From positions 22,143,539-22,207,538 of the forward strand of contig CM065713.1 of assembly GCA_017654935.2 (NCBI GenBank): DNA of 64,000 nucleotides, written 5' to 3'. Positions 10,003 through 20,504 of this stretch are shown one piece after another (the first letter of the stretch is position 1; every line of letters begins with the position of its first letter). Position numbers and translations under genes: made by a program. Below the pieces are notes generated by a model, which ran no database searches, was not told the origin of the DNA, and saw nothing but the letters and a program-made list of their open reading frames with translations. Origin of the DNA: Phymorhynchus buccinoides (Eukaryota > Mollusca > Gastropoda > Neogastropoda > Raphitomidae).

Positions 10003-11705
10003 GTGTAGAAGAGTGGAAGTTGTGAGTATGTAGAGGAGTGAAAGTTGTGAGCATGTAGAGGATTGGAAGTAGAAGGTGGAATAATTATTCCACCTTCTAC
10101 TTCCAATCCTCTGAATTATTCCACCTTCTACTGCCAATCATCTACATGCTCACAACTTTCACTCCTTTACATACTCACAACTTTCACTCCTTTACATACT
10201 CACAACTTCCACTCTTCTACATACTCACAACTTTCACTCCTCTACATACTCACAACTTCCACTCTTCTACATACTCACAACTTTCACTCCTTTACATACT
10301 CACAACTTCCACTCTTCTACATGCTCACAACTTTCACTCCTCTACATACTCACAACTTCCACTCCTCTACATACTCACAACTTCCACTCTTCTACATACT
10401 CACAACTTTCACTCCTTTACATACTCACAACTTCCACTCTTCTACATGCTCACAACTTTCACTCCTCTACATACTCACAACTTCCACTCCTCTACATACT
10501 CACAACTTTCACTCCTCTACATACTCACAACTTTCACTCCTCTACATACTCACAACTTTCACTCTTCTACATGCTCACAACTTCCACTCCTCTACATGCT
10601 CACAACTTCCACTCCTCTACATGCTCACAACTTTCACTCCTCTACATGCTCACAACTTCCACTCTTCTACATGCTCACAACTTCCACTCCTCTACATACT
10701 CACAACTTTCACTCCTCTACATACTCACAACTTTCACTCTTCTACATGCTCACAACTTCCACTCCTCTACATGCTCACAACTTTCACTCCTCTACATGCT
10801 CACAACTTTCACTCCTCTACATGCTCACAACTTTCACTCCTCTACATGCTCACAACTTTCACTCCTCTACATACTCACAACTTTCACTCCTCTACATGCT
10901 CACAACTTTCACTCTTCTACATGCTCACAACTTTCACTCCTCTACATACTCACAACTTTCACTCCTCTACATACTCACAACTTTCACTCCTCTACATACT
11001 CACAACTTTCACTCCTCTACATGCTCACAACTTGTGAGTATCTACATGCTCACAACTTCCACTCCTCTACATGCTCACAACTTTCACTCCTCTACATGCT
11101 CACAACTTTCACTCCTCTACATGCTCACAACTTTCACTCCTCTACATGCTCACAACTTTCACTCCTCTACATGCTCACAACTTTCACTCCTCTACATACT
11201 CACAACTTCTGACTCTTCTACATGCTCACAACTTTCACTCCTCTACATACTCACAACTTCCACTCCTCTACATACTCACAACTTGTCACTCCTCTACATA
11301 CTCACAACTTTCACTCCTCTACATACTCACAACTTGTCACTCTTCTACATGCTCACAACTTCCACTCCTCTACATACTCACAACTTCCACTCCTCTACAT
11401 GCTCACAACTTCCACTCCTCTACATGCTCACAACTTCCACTCCTCTACATGCTCACAACTTTCACTCCTCTACATGCTCACAAGTTCCACTCTTCTACAT
11501 GCTCACAACTTTCACTCCTCTACATACTCACAACTTCCACTCTTCTACATGCTCACAACTTTCACTCCTCTACATACTCACAACTTTCACTCTTCTACAT
11601 GCTCACAACTTTCACTCTTCTACATGCTCACAACTTTCACTCCTCTACATACTCACAACTTCCACTCCTCTACATACTCACAACTTCCACTCTTCTACAT
11701 GAGTA
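10003..11705. repeat. 25-bp satellite, about 62 copies, with hairpin start
   Basis: The unit is close to CTACATACTCACAACTTTCACTCCT. Two or three units stand in reverse orientation at 10003-10056. They meet the forward array through a perfect 56-bp palindrome at 10057-10112 (centre 10084/10085). Three units make 75 bp, so all three + frames stay open and give long spurious ORFs of HNFHSST/SQLSLLYILTT type. Units vary mainly at A/G, T/C sites (TACTC/TGCTC, CTTTC/CTTCC). Confidence 0.95.
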
Positions 11706-11798
11706 TTTTTGCAACGATTATTTTCCAGTATGCTTCCGCCCAGGGAATTAAACCGAACCTAACTCGAAATTGGTCTGATGCGTTGAGCTCACCAGTGG

Positions 11799-12245
11799 TC
11801 AACTCAGGATGCCAATTTCACCGCCAGGGGGCAATCAAATCAGTAGGGGCTTAGCGCGTGATATTATTAGTTGGGGGTAGAGAGTTTGAGAAAATACTGC
11901 AAGCCATATGTTAGCAATGCCGCTGGTAAGTTTGAGAAGAAGAAAAGAAAGAGAGAGAGAGACAGTTACCAAAGGTCTGGAAGAGAGAGGGAGAGCGAGA
12001 GAGAGAGAGACAGAGATAGAAAAAGACTCAACTCGACTCAAATAATTTGAATGAATAGGCCTTCTGCCCGTATCATAGGGAGAGGGTTTATAATGACACA
12101 TAGCATTCGCATTGGGGGTAGAGAGAGAGAGACGGAGGGATTCATCTCCCCCTGTCTCTCTTTCTCTCTACCCCCAACTAAGAATATAATGCGCTAAGCC
12201 CGTACTGGTTTGATTGTCACCTGGCGGTGAAACGTGCATCCTAAG
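11799..12245. mobile_element. Foldback/MITE element with GA-rich interior
   Basis: The left arm 'CAATTTCACCGCCAGGGGGC...CTTAGCGCGTGATATTATTAGTTGGGGG' is inverted at 12165-12243 ('CCCCCAACTAAGAATATAAT...CACCTGGCGGTGAAACGTGC'). A short version with nearly touching arms is at 25173-25275, and a decayed one is at 48960-49141. The interior holds GAGAGA tracts. Confidence 0.75.
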
Positions 12246-12329
12246 TCGCTCATTGATCAAGGCGGGGTCGCAACTGTAAGATTACTGACAATTTGCCAAG
12301 ATTAACAAATAATAATTTAATTTGTTTTT

Positions 12330-12690
12330 TTAAACAGTGACTCCTGTCCCTCACGAGGCTCCAGGCGCCATTACAGACATAAAAACCAACAGGTTTAAAA
12401 AGAAAGAAGAAAAAGGAGGCATACGAGATTAAAGACCCACCACGTCAGTGTCATGGTTTTCACGTGTTTTCCCTCTTATAGCTAGTAAGAAGTCTTAAGA
12501 AATCTTCCTAGCATAAGAGGGAATGTGACACATGCCGTACGTGGTAGGGGGTCTTTAAAACATAAAAAAGAACTTTGACATCGTAAGAACAAGATATTAT
12601 TAAAACATAAAATTGAAATACATGTGGGGAACATTATACCCCCAGCCCTTCCACCCTCTCTCTCTCTCTCTCTCTCTCATCCCCCTCTCC
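12330..12690. repeat. Dispersed repeat shared with 61545-61725 (inverted)
   Basis: Words such as 'GGCGCCATTACAGACATAAA', 'AACAGGTTTAAAAAGAAAGA' and 'ACATGTGGGGAACATTATAC' recur in reverse order and strand at 61545-61725. The copy here is longer because it contains the TTAA-flanked insertion at 12433-12554. It ends in a CT repeat, as the other copy borders a GA repeat. Confidence 0.75.
12429..12558. mobile_element. piggyBac-like MITE with TTAA duplication
   Basis: A 122-bp insert (12433-12554) lies between two TTAA sites (12429-12432, 12555-12558). Its ends are AGACCCACCACGT and ...ACGTGGTAGGGGGTCT, imperfect inverted repeats. The related repeat at 61545-61725 shows the empty site with one TTAA (61631-61634). 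Confidence 0.75.
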
Positions 12691-12775
12691 CCCCCCCCTT
12701 CCTATAAAACACTGACGGTGACGCCATAATTATGAAAAGAAATGATGTAACATGACGTGAAATGACCAAAATAAC

Positions 12776-13140
12776 AAATCAAATCAAATCAAATCAAATC
12801 AAATCAAATTCACTTTATTATCTCCCAAGGAGAAATTTTGTTCAGGTGCCAGAATAACAAAGACATCGACATTCAGCATGCATGAATAGGAGCAAAAGTT
12901 ACACATAATACACGCTTAAAGATACACATTATATGTGAATACATACACGTCTAAGCATAAGCATGCATGGTTTCTTTGAACACGATGAACACACATTTAA
13001 ACCTAAAAGGATCATGAGTTTAGGAGGTGGATGGATCTGGGGATGAAGGATTTCTGTGCCCTGGAGTTGACTTTAAACGTTTTGTAGCGACGTCCAGAAG
13101 GTAATTGTTCGTAACGTTTGTTCAAAACATGGGAGGTGAT
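12776..13140 (-). mobile_element. LINE-type 3' end, reverse orientation
   Basis: A (CAAAT)n tail is followed by 'TCACTTTATTATCTCCCAAG' and 'GAGAAATTTTGTTCAGGTGC'. Read on the minus strand this ends in AATAAAGTGAATTTGATTTG, a common LINE 3' terminus with a short tandem tail. No reverse-transcriptase residues are kept here. Confidence 0.5.
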
Positions 13141-13281
13141 ATAATTATGATGATATAAGTGATAACATGTTTTCTTCATCTGTGAACTGACGTCTTATGA
13201 CATAATACTCCTGACATAATACTCCTTTAATTTCCGCAAGGCGATGTGTCCATTCTTGAATGTTTTGTTGTGCCCATGCAT

Positions 13282-13525
13282 TTAACCCTTTCACCGCCAG
13301 CCATCTTTGAGCCCAAAATGTCCATTAAACTTGGCTACAGAAAAGATTTTGTCTGCAATATTGTGGGATTTCTCTGCGACACATCTAGAATAGGGTCAAT
13401 CCTTACTGCCTAAATTTAGGAACACAATATCATTGAATATGTTGACCCTGATTTCAAGAGCTTTCGTGACATGGGTGTTAAATCATTGTGGTGCAAAAAT
13501 GCGACATTGGCGGTGAAAGGGTTAA
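13282..13525. mobile_element. piggyBac-like MITE, family E
   Basis: Perfect inverted ends TTAACCCTTTCACCGCCA ... TGGCGGTGAAAGGGTTAA with TTAA at both edges. Family E copies: 17320-17567, 40576-40973 and 59711-59973. Interiors align ('AAAATGTCCATTAAA', 'AGTGACATAGGTGTTAAATC'). Confidence 0.85.
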
Positions 13526-13655
13526 AAAGGATGTGAATACACAAAAGTTGTCTCTAAAACCAAATTACTTTGTAAAGATACTTTTTTCATTATGCTACTT
13601 AATAAAATAAAAATCTGTAAGAAATGTTTAGAATTTGTTGTGTGTGTTTTTTGGA

Positions 13656-13888
13656 TATCATATTTGAACATCCCGTTGTGGCGGTACCATAGCCGATGAG
13701 GTTTATCCGAGGCGTGGTTACCGCTACATATATCTATATTGATAAAAACTCGGGACTTTACTGGTGTTGCACTGCCTCCGGGCATTGCAGCCAGTATTGT
13801 TCCCACCATCTTTGTATTTACAAATGTCCCATATGTGTCTATGACCGAGAGGACGTAAAACACCATTTTTCTTCTATCATATTTGAAC
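13656..13888 (+). mobile_element. Rep-D element with 14-bp target duplication
   Basis: The element 13670-13874 (about 205 bp) lies between two copies of TATCATATTTGAAC (13656-13669 and 13875-13888). This gives clean borders for Rep-D: 'ATCCCGTTGTGGCGGTACCA' to 'AACACCATTTTTCTTC'. The duplication length fits LINE-driven retroposition, so Rep-D is probably a SINE-like element. Confidence 0.8.
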
Positions 13889-14182
13889 GACTCTAAGTTA
13901 CTTTTGCGTGTGTTTGTTTCCAAGACTGAGACCCCTGCGCCAGAAAAGAATGTTATCACTTATATCATCATAATTATATCATCAGATTATGATTATAGTA
14001 AGGATATCATTACAAATTTAAATCAGAATTTGGTGTAATATTTGGGGGGGTAATGTAAGCCTTACAATATGACGTGCCTTAGTTATCGCCCGCGAAATAC
14101 AAATAAATGCTTTTATGTTGTTTCCACTTACTTGGTTAGACCTGGGTTTTTTTTTTTATTGAACTGTGGTGTTTTGGTTTTG

Positions 14183-15557
14183 CTCTGTTGTAGAGGATGT
14201 TTTTACTCTGTCATTTGTATGGGTTCTAGTTAAGGTTTGCTCTGTTGTAGAGGATGTTTTTACTCTGTCATTTGTATGGGTTCTAGTTAAGGTTTGCTCT
14301 GTTGTAGAGGATGTTTTTACTCTGTCATTTGTATGGGTTCTAGTTAAGGTTTGCTCTGTTGTAGAGGATGTTTTTACTCTGTCATTTGTATGGGTTCTAG
14401 TTAAGGTTTGCTCTGTTGTAGAGGATGTTTTTACTCTGTCATTTGTATGGGTTCTAGTTAAGGTTTGCTCTGTTGTAGAGGATGTTTTTACTCTGTCATT
14501 TGTATGGGTTCTAGTTAAGGTTTGCTCTGTTGTAGAGGTTGTTTTTACTCTGTCATTTGTATGGGTTCTAGTTAAGGTTTGCTCTGTTGTAGAGGATGTT
14601 TTTACTCTGTCATTTGTATGGGTTCTAGTTAAGGTTTGCTCTGTTGTAGAGGATGTTTTACTCTGTCATTTGTATGGGTTCTAGTTAAGGTTTGCTCTGT
14701 TGTAGAGGATGTTTTTACTCTGTCATTTGTATGGGTTCTAGTTAAGGTTTGCTCTGTTGTAGAGGATGTTTTTACTCTGTCATTTGTATGGGTTCTAGTT
14801 AAGGTTTGCTCTGTTGTAGAGGATGTTTTTACTCTGTCATTTGTATTGGTTCTAGTTAAGGTTTGCTCTGTTGTAGAGGATGTTTTTACTCTGTCATTTG
14901 TATGGGTTCTAGTTAAGGTTTGCTCTGTTGTAGAGGTTGTTTTTACTCTGTCATTTGTATGGGTTCTAGTTAAGGTTTGCTCTGTTGTAGAGGATGTTTT
15001 TACTCTGTCATTTGTATTGGTTCTAGTTAAGGTTTGCTCTGTTGTAGAGGTTGTTTTTACTCTGTCATTTGTATGGGTTCTAGTTAAGGTTTGCTCTGTT
15101 GTAGAGGATGTTTTACTCTGTCATTTGTATGGGTTCTAGTTAAGGTTTGCTCTGTTGTAGAGGATGTTTTTACTCTGTCATTTGTATGGGTTCTAGTTAA
15201 GGTTTGCTCTGTTGTAGAGGATGTTTTACTCTGTCATTTGTATGGGTTCTAGTTATGGTTTGCTCTGTTGTAGAGGATGTTTTTACTCTGTCATTTGTAT
15301 GGGTTCTAGTTAAGGTTTGCTCTGTTATAGAGGTTGTTTTTACTCTGTCATTTGTATGGGTTCTAGTTATGGTTTGCTCTGTTGTAGAGGATGTTTTACT
15401 CTGTCATTTGTATGGGTTCTAGTTAAGGTTTGCTCTGTTGTAGAGGATGTTTTTACTCTGTCATTTGTATGGGTTCTAGTTAAGGTTTGCTCTGTTGTAG
15501 AGGATGTTTTTACTCTGTCATTTGTATTGGTTCTAGCTAAGTTTTTCTCTCTGTTGT
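14183..15557. repeat. 57-bp tandem array, about 24 copies
   Basis: The unit runs 'GTTTGCTCTGTTGTAGAGGA...TTTGTATGGGTTCTAGTTAAG'. Most units are 57 bp (19 codons, VCSVVEDVFTLSFVWVLVK in one frame). A few have lost one T of TTTTT (56 bp), which breaks the frame and splits it into several apparent ORFs. Tolerated frameshifts argue that it is non-coding. Confidence 0.95.
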
Positions 15558-15718
15558 AGAGGTTTCCTTGGTTTGTTTTTTTTCTTCTGGGTTTTTTTTA
15601 AGGATGTTTTTTACATCACCTATTTGATATTTGGTTTTCACCATGATCCCGGCCAGTTAGTAGGGCATAGATTGTTTATTTGAAGCATGGCTCATACTAA
15701 ATTTTGGGGGGCGTTTAA

Positions 15719-15792
15719 CTGTTTAGTTTGTGTGTGTGTGCATTCGTGTGTGTGCGCGTGCGCGCATGTGTGTGTGTGTGTGTGTGTGTGTT
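15719..15792. repeat. TG/GC dinucleotide microsatellite
   Basis: TGTGTG and GCGCGTGCGCGC runs upstream of a Rep-A fragment. Confidence 0.8.
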
Positions 15793-15829
15793 GTTTTTAT
15801 TTCATTTTACACAAGTTACTTTTGGTGCT

Positions 15830-16470
15830 GTGCGCCTAACTAAGAAATAGTTCTTCTTGAATGTAAATTCCCAGTCCCTGGCATTTAATTGCAATATGCG
15901 TGTCCCTTCCACAGAAACAAAAAGTTAACTCACTTGGATATTTCAACCGTATTCACACGGTTTTCTTCAGCAATCTGAGGAGGCTTGACTGTTGTTGGCA
16001 GTCAGACTTGATTGTGGTGAGTTGAATTCAGGTAACTTTGTGGGGTCAAAGGTTGGGTGGGCTGACAGTGGTACCTGTCTGTGAAGATGTCCAATTATAG
16101 ACTGGTAGATGGGTGGTAAATCAAACCCAAGGTCTCTGTTTAGACTTGGTTTTCTGAGTCTGATGTTGATGGCCTCTTTTACTTTTCTTCTGAGTGGGTT
16201 TAGTTCTGTGTCAAGGATCCTGGTGTTGGTCAAATCCAGTGAATGGGCACTATTTCAAAGAAATAGTTAGTCGCTAGGCCCAGCATGTCCGTCTTTCGGA
16301 TGGAGAGATTCTTTGTAAGAGTTTTTTTCTTTAAAAAAAAAAAGGCAGTAGAAATGGACCAGTATAGGGCAGAAAGATAGCAGATGACAGTAAAGCACAG
16401 AGAAAAGGCAGAGTCAAAGAGAGTGACAGATTAGAGGAAGCTACAGGCACTGAACTTCCAGAAGGTGAGG
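15830..16470 (-). mobile_element. Rep-A, minus copy, split by a Penelope-like fragment
   Basis: 'GTGCGCCTAACTAAGAAATAGTT' ends at 15852. The continuation 'AGTCGCTAGGCCCAGC' begins after 16268 and runs to 'CTTCCAGAAGGTGAGGG'. Between them lies the Penelope-like insertion. Confidence 0.75.
15853..16257 (-). mobile_element. 5'-truncated Penelope-like retroelement (GIY-YIG end)
   Basis: The minus strand keeps an 88-codon frame (16233-15967) containing 'KEAINIRLRKPSLNRDLGFD' followed by 'LPPIYQSII'. This is the signature of the C-terminal GIY-YIG endonuclease domain of Penelope-like elements. After it comes the typical 3' region with TGAAGAAAACCGTGTG. The fragment is bounded by an 11-bp duplication AAGAAATAGTT (15842-15852, 16258-16268). 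Reverse transcriptase and the rest of the endonuclease are missing, so this is a dead 5'-truncated insert. Confidence 0.85.
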
Positions 16471-16535
16471 GAAGACACCCACCCACCACCTCCCATCCCA
16501 GTCTTCCTGGTAAGTGAATTCAAATGGACTTTGCC

Positions 16536-16560
16536 CCCCCCCCCCCCCCCCCCCCCCCCC
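16536..16560. repeat. Poly-C homopolymer
   Basis: Uninterrupted C run of about 25 bases adjoining CCCGGCATT. Confidence 0.9.
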
Positions 16561-16734
16561 GGCATTCTCACGAGAGTTCTTGTCAGTGTGCGTGTGTGTG
16601 TGTGTGTAACAGATCAAAATTCCAACCGATTTCAGATGTAATCAAGATCACTTACATACAAATTATTTTTTAAATGACGTATTCAACATTTGTGTTGATT
16701 TGAAACAAAGCTATCTATAGAACGCTGTCATCAT

Positions 16735-16820
16735 GAGTGCGATCTCTGTAAATAGTGTTTTCATGGTGATCTCGACGTGTTTCTTGCAAAAACTCATCCG
16801 TCAGGGTGGCCCTTTAAGGG
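16735..16820. mobile_element. Single arm of the 42668-43197 foldback element
   Basis: 'GTGCGATCTCTGTAAATAGT' to 'AACTCATCCGTCAGGGTGGC' matches the terminal arm of the element at 42668-43197. Confidence 0.65.
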
Positions 16821-17319
16821 CTTGTACACATTGCATCCGGAAGTTCTGTACAGAAATCCCATTTACTTATATAAGAAATAAGCGGATGGGATTGCAGATG
16901 AGCTTCAACGCGTAATGTACACACACTCTTTCATATTTCTTACTTACAGATTTTTAGGATTTTTCTATCAAAACAAATTTGCCGATGAGTTTTCGTGCAG
17001 ACATGTGCACTATGCCTTTACGTAAAAAAAAATTTATCTCGTAAATTTGGGTTTTACGTCCTCTCGACCTGGGAAGGCACATATGGGACATTACTAAGAC
17101 TTTACGCAATTTCAGAATGCTTAATTAGAATGTGTTTGATTTGAAATCAGTTTCAAAATACTTTATAAACGAATATCGAATCATTTGAAAATGGATGGTT
17201 TTGATTTTTTGTTGTCGTTTTTTTTTTGTGTGGTTGGAAGTGATTTGAAAAATATTCCATGATTATGCCCATTAATGATTTATTGTCCTCTCTTTTTTTT
17301 TTAGTTGATTTACTTCACT
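16821..17319. other. AT-rich spacer
   Basis: Contains a short Rep-D piece at 17050-17095 ('TTTTACGTCCTCTCGACCTG', 'CACATATGGGACATT'). Nothing else is recognised. Confidence 0.5.
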
Positions 17320-17567
17320 TTAACCCTTTCACCGCCAGCCATTTTTTCAGCCAAAAATGTCCATTAAATTTACCTGGGTAGAGAACAAAATCAATCTGCA
17401 GTATTGGGGATTTTTCTGTAACGTATGCAAAATAAGGTCTATCCTTACTTCCTAAAAACTATGACAATAGGGTCTTTGGATAATAGACCCCAGTTTGATG
17501 CCTTTTAGTGACATAGGTGTTAAATCACTGTGGTGCTAAAATGCGACTTTGGCGGTGAAAGGGTTAA
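17320..17567. mobile_element. piggyBac-like MITE, family E
   Basis: The same ends as the 13282 copy (TTAACCCTTTCACCGCCA and its inverse) with TTAA at both borders. Confidence 0.85.
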
Positions 17568-18220
17568 TCCATTCCTGATTTCTATTTTTGATGGCCATGT
17601 TTTTACGAAATCATATGGATGCTTCTGTGTTTGTTAGAAGAGTGAGTGAGTGCAGCCATGTACAATAGGAATTGTTCGGAAATAACTAAGGGGAGTAATT
17701 TCATGGTGTGTGGGAGTGATCTTCCCTAATTCAATTGGTCAAACAGGGGAAGTTACTCTACCATCAGGTAGATCCCCAGTTCTCGCCTGGTGTGTTTGAG
17801 GAGACACACAGCATGTAGAACGCAGTGTGTCATTCTAAAATTGATGTCATGTATATTTTTACGTCACATTTTGCAAGTTCTATCAGTTTGTGACCACTGG
17901 CCACTCCTCATTTTTCTAAAAAAATGTTTGCAAGTCGCTGACTGGCATCCTGCGGTTTCAAGCTATGCCGCCATGGTTGCTATGGTTTTGACAGAGTAAG
18001 TCGAGGTAATCAACTCTAATTTTAACGAAGTGCTCTCCCCTAATTTGTTTCCCACGAAAATGATCTATTAGCAGTGTAAACAATTTAAGTGTATGTTTTC
18101 TGGTTTCAGAAATAAATTCGTTATTCAACGAAGAATCTTGTTTGTTTGTTTGGTTGCAATTATGTGCTGTTTGGACATTCTGAAGCAGAGAGGGAGGGGT
18201 GGAGAGAAGACGGAAAACAT
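17568..18220. other. No gene seen
   Basis: Short open frames at 17790-17999 and 17958-18392 lack family motifs. Sequence around 17690-17770 has inverted words ('GGGAGTAATTTC' / 'GGGAAGTTACTC') but no clear element. Confidence 0.4.
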
Positions 18221-18336
18221 CATTCCACGCACACGCACACGCACACACACACACCACCACCACCACCACCAACAGCAACAACGCACACACATATACAACA
18301 CACACACACACTAATATACACACACATATGCACATA
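18221..18336. repeat. (CA)n/(CAC)n microsatellite
   Basis: ACACGCACACGC, CACCACCACC and ACACACACA blocks. They open spurious His/Thr-rich frames. Confidence 0.9.
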
Positions 18337-18344
18337 CACATGTG

Positions 18345-18529
18345 AGGTAAGACGGGGGGGAAGCCCATGGGCGGGTAAGAAGCCCATGCCAATTATCTCA
18401 TGAAATAAAGAAAATGTCAGTCAAATTCGTCTCATGGGCAAATTTGACTGACATTTTCTTTATTTCATGAGATAATTGGCATGGGCTTCTTACCCGCCCG
18501 TGGGCTTTTTACCCCGTCTCAGTTACCCT
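18345..18529. mobile_element. Foldback MITE, long-arm palindrome
   Basis: The arm 'CCCATGGGCGGGTAAGAAGC...AATTATCTCATGAAATAAAG...GTCAGTCAAATT' is inverted almost perfectly to 18529, leaving a loop of about 15 bases. The outer ends contain GACGGGG/CCCCGTC. Relatives: 38757-38955 and 53083-53345. Confidence 0.85.
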
Positions 18530-18892
18530 ATGCACACATACACACCATCACACATCCATACAGTCACTATGTCTAGACAATGGTTTCAGAAGAGAGAGAG
18601 AGAGTAGGCCGTGTGTGCCGGTGGAACGGATGACACGAACTCACAAAGCATGCATCCTGTGCAGTCTAAACGAAGACTTTGTGTGTGGGGCAGGATAAAC
18701 ATCCCCAATCGGAAGAAGAAGAAGACGAACAACGCCATATCAAACGCCATATTACTTGTTCTTCTTGCATAGAGCATCCTCCATCAACAATTTGATGATT
18801 ATGACCTGGGGGGGTTTCCAACTAATCAGGAGACTTGTGTGAAGGACTTGCTGCCCGGATGATCAGCTCAATGAGGGATTGAATGGGAGGGG

Positions 18893-19020
18893 GCGAGAGG
18901 GGGGTGGGCATGATTTTTTTTTTTTGGGGGGGGGGGGCGGACAGGGGGGTATGGAGTTGACTCCGTTGAGACAACGGAATGGTGAGGACAGGGGGAACGG
19001 GGGTGGGGGAGGGGAGGGGG
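18893..19020. other. G-rich low-complexity stretch
   Basis: Runs of GGGG with a T(10)G(9) block. On the minus strand this gives Pro-rich frames of no significance. Confidence 0.6.
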
Positions 19021-19164
19021 CTCAGATCGGGATTTGAATTCCTCCACCGAGGCTGATGATATTGCCTCAGGTGGAAGAGAGTTCCACTCACTCACAGCCC
19101 TTGGAAAGAAATATAAAATTATATATTTATTATTATATATTGCCCTGTCCAAATCCAGGAAGAA

Positions 19165-19169
19165 GAAGA

Positions 19170-19201
<32 letters not shown>
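19165..19201. repeat. (GAA)n(TA)n microsatellite
   Basis: AGAAGAAGAAG followed by about 14 AT units. Confidence 0.9.
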
Positions 19202-19205
<4 letters not shown>

Positions 19206-19620
19206 AGAGACACGGGTGGGTAGATAGATTCTATTATTAAACTGGTGCAATATACTTCCTGAAAGCTTGTTGGACGCCATATTAGATTGACTCAAGACTA
19301 AGTATATGTGCAACAAAGTAATGTCACTCTAATTATTAGGGCTATGGCAGAGTCAGCTCTTTGGATGGGAATGAAATTATGTAGCCAACCTCTAACAGTT
19401 CTTTCCCTCTGCCTCGTCGTGCATGTGAATGGTAAGAATTTAGAGTAGTTGGCATTTTTGATATCGTTTGTGGGAGAGATCACAGGTGCTAATAAAACGA
19501 AACTTTTTAGAGAACAATTATTGTGATGTGGAATGCTTCCTTTCAAAAAAAGTTTTTGTGGCTTGGAAGGAAATGTTGGGTTTAAGTTAACATTAAAATA
19601 CTAATCCCTTTAAAAAAATA
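19202..19620. repeat. Segmental repeat, copy 1 (copy 2 at 20978-21350)
   Basis: Shared words in order: 'ACTTCCTGAAAG..T.TTGGACGCCATATT', 'TTTGGATGGGAA', 'GAATGGTAAGAATTTAGAGT', 'AAAACGAAACTTTTT' and 'AAGTTTTTGTGGCTTGGAAG'. A short tail copy is at 20195-20285. Probably one diverged dispersed element. No coding function is seen. Confidence 0.7.
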
Positions 19621-19638
19621 AAAAATAAAAAAATAAGC

Positions 19639-19779
19639 GTTAATTCTGATCGCTTCTTGGCCTTTTGGCTAAGACAGTGATTCGGGAACATAACTTTTTG
19701 TTTATACCCTGGTTGGTTTGTTCAGCCCGTCTTACATGGCGAAAGCCGATACGCGACGCTAAACTGAACTTCCATCCTT
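19639..19779 (+). mobile_element. U2-snRNA-headed SINE, copy 1
   Basis: Contains ATCGCTTCTTGGCCTTTTGG followed by CTAAGA, i.e. the first 26 nt of U2 snRNA with one change. A body of about 100 bp is shared with the other copies ('GTTCAGCCCGTC.TACATGGC', 'TAAACTGAACTTCCATCC'). It is flanked by AAAATAAGC at 19630-19638 and 19780-19788. Not a U2 gene: the branch-point-pairing region and Sm site are absent. Confidence 0.8.
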
Positions 19780-19959
19780 AAAATAAGCTTGCTAGTTTCT
19801 GTCAACAAGTTTGACAAGCTTTGATTTTTTTTTTTATCACGATGATCGGGAATTCCCGTTTTTTGAGAATGCGTCACCGACGTACGTTTTCATGGTACAT
19901 CACTGTACTGCAAGCAACGCCTATGAAAAGCATCGGTAATTTCCTTTCGTTGAAGATAG

Positions 19960-20175
19960 AGAATCCTGATTTTTGACAGAACACTCCGCATATAAATGAT
20001 ATTAGAGAGTCCACACAACGTATTAAGAATTTAAACATAATCCAGATTGTAATACAGTACCCTCCGCATATAAGACAGTCCATTCAATGTTTAAGAAACA
20101 GAATCCACATTGTCTACAGTAAATTCACGCCACATATTTAAAGTCCACACAAATTTTAAACAAACAGAATCCGGG
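19960..20175. repeat. Degenerate ~75-bp repeats
   Basis: Units contain 'ACAGTACCCTCCGCATATAAGA' (in two parts) and 'CAGAATCCACATTGTCTAC'. The same family forms the array at 21870-22215. Confidence 0.7.
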
Positions 20176-20504
20176 AAGTTGAAAATGGTGACTACCACGT
20201 GGAAATGCTTCCTTTTAAAAAATGTCTTTGTGGCTTGGAAGGAAAATGGGGTGTTTAAATTAATATTAAAATACTAATCCCTTTAAATTAATACCAACAA
20301 AAATGATGCAAGGATTATGAAAAACAAGATGAGAAAGAAGTTCTGACCTGTTGTAGGAGACATTGGAGGAAGCTTGTGAACGTAGGTTCTTTTTCGGCCT
20401 TGTTGATAGGTGAGTGACAAACTGGAAGCCAGTACCAGGGGGTGGGGAGGGAGGGGAGGGGCCAGGGGTGGATGGAGAAGGTGAGCACCCCTTGTAAGGA
20501 ACAC

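Noticed and set aside
10063..11854. Very long + strand ORFs in all three frames
   Set aside because: A 25-bp repeat (75 bp per three units) without stops keeps every frame open. No start context or domain.
13680..13740. Hammerhead ribozyme in Rep-D (CCGATGAGG...CCGAGG)
   Set aside because: The core should be CTGATGA and GAAA. Two key positions differ and stem III cannot be formed convincingly.
14166..15559. Chain of repeated hydrophobic ORFs (VCSVVEDVFTLSFVWVLVK)
   Set aside because: A 57-bp satellite in which single-base losses freely break the frame.
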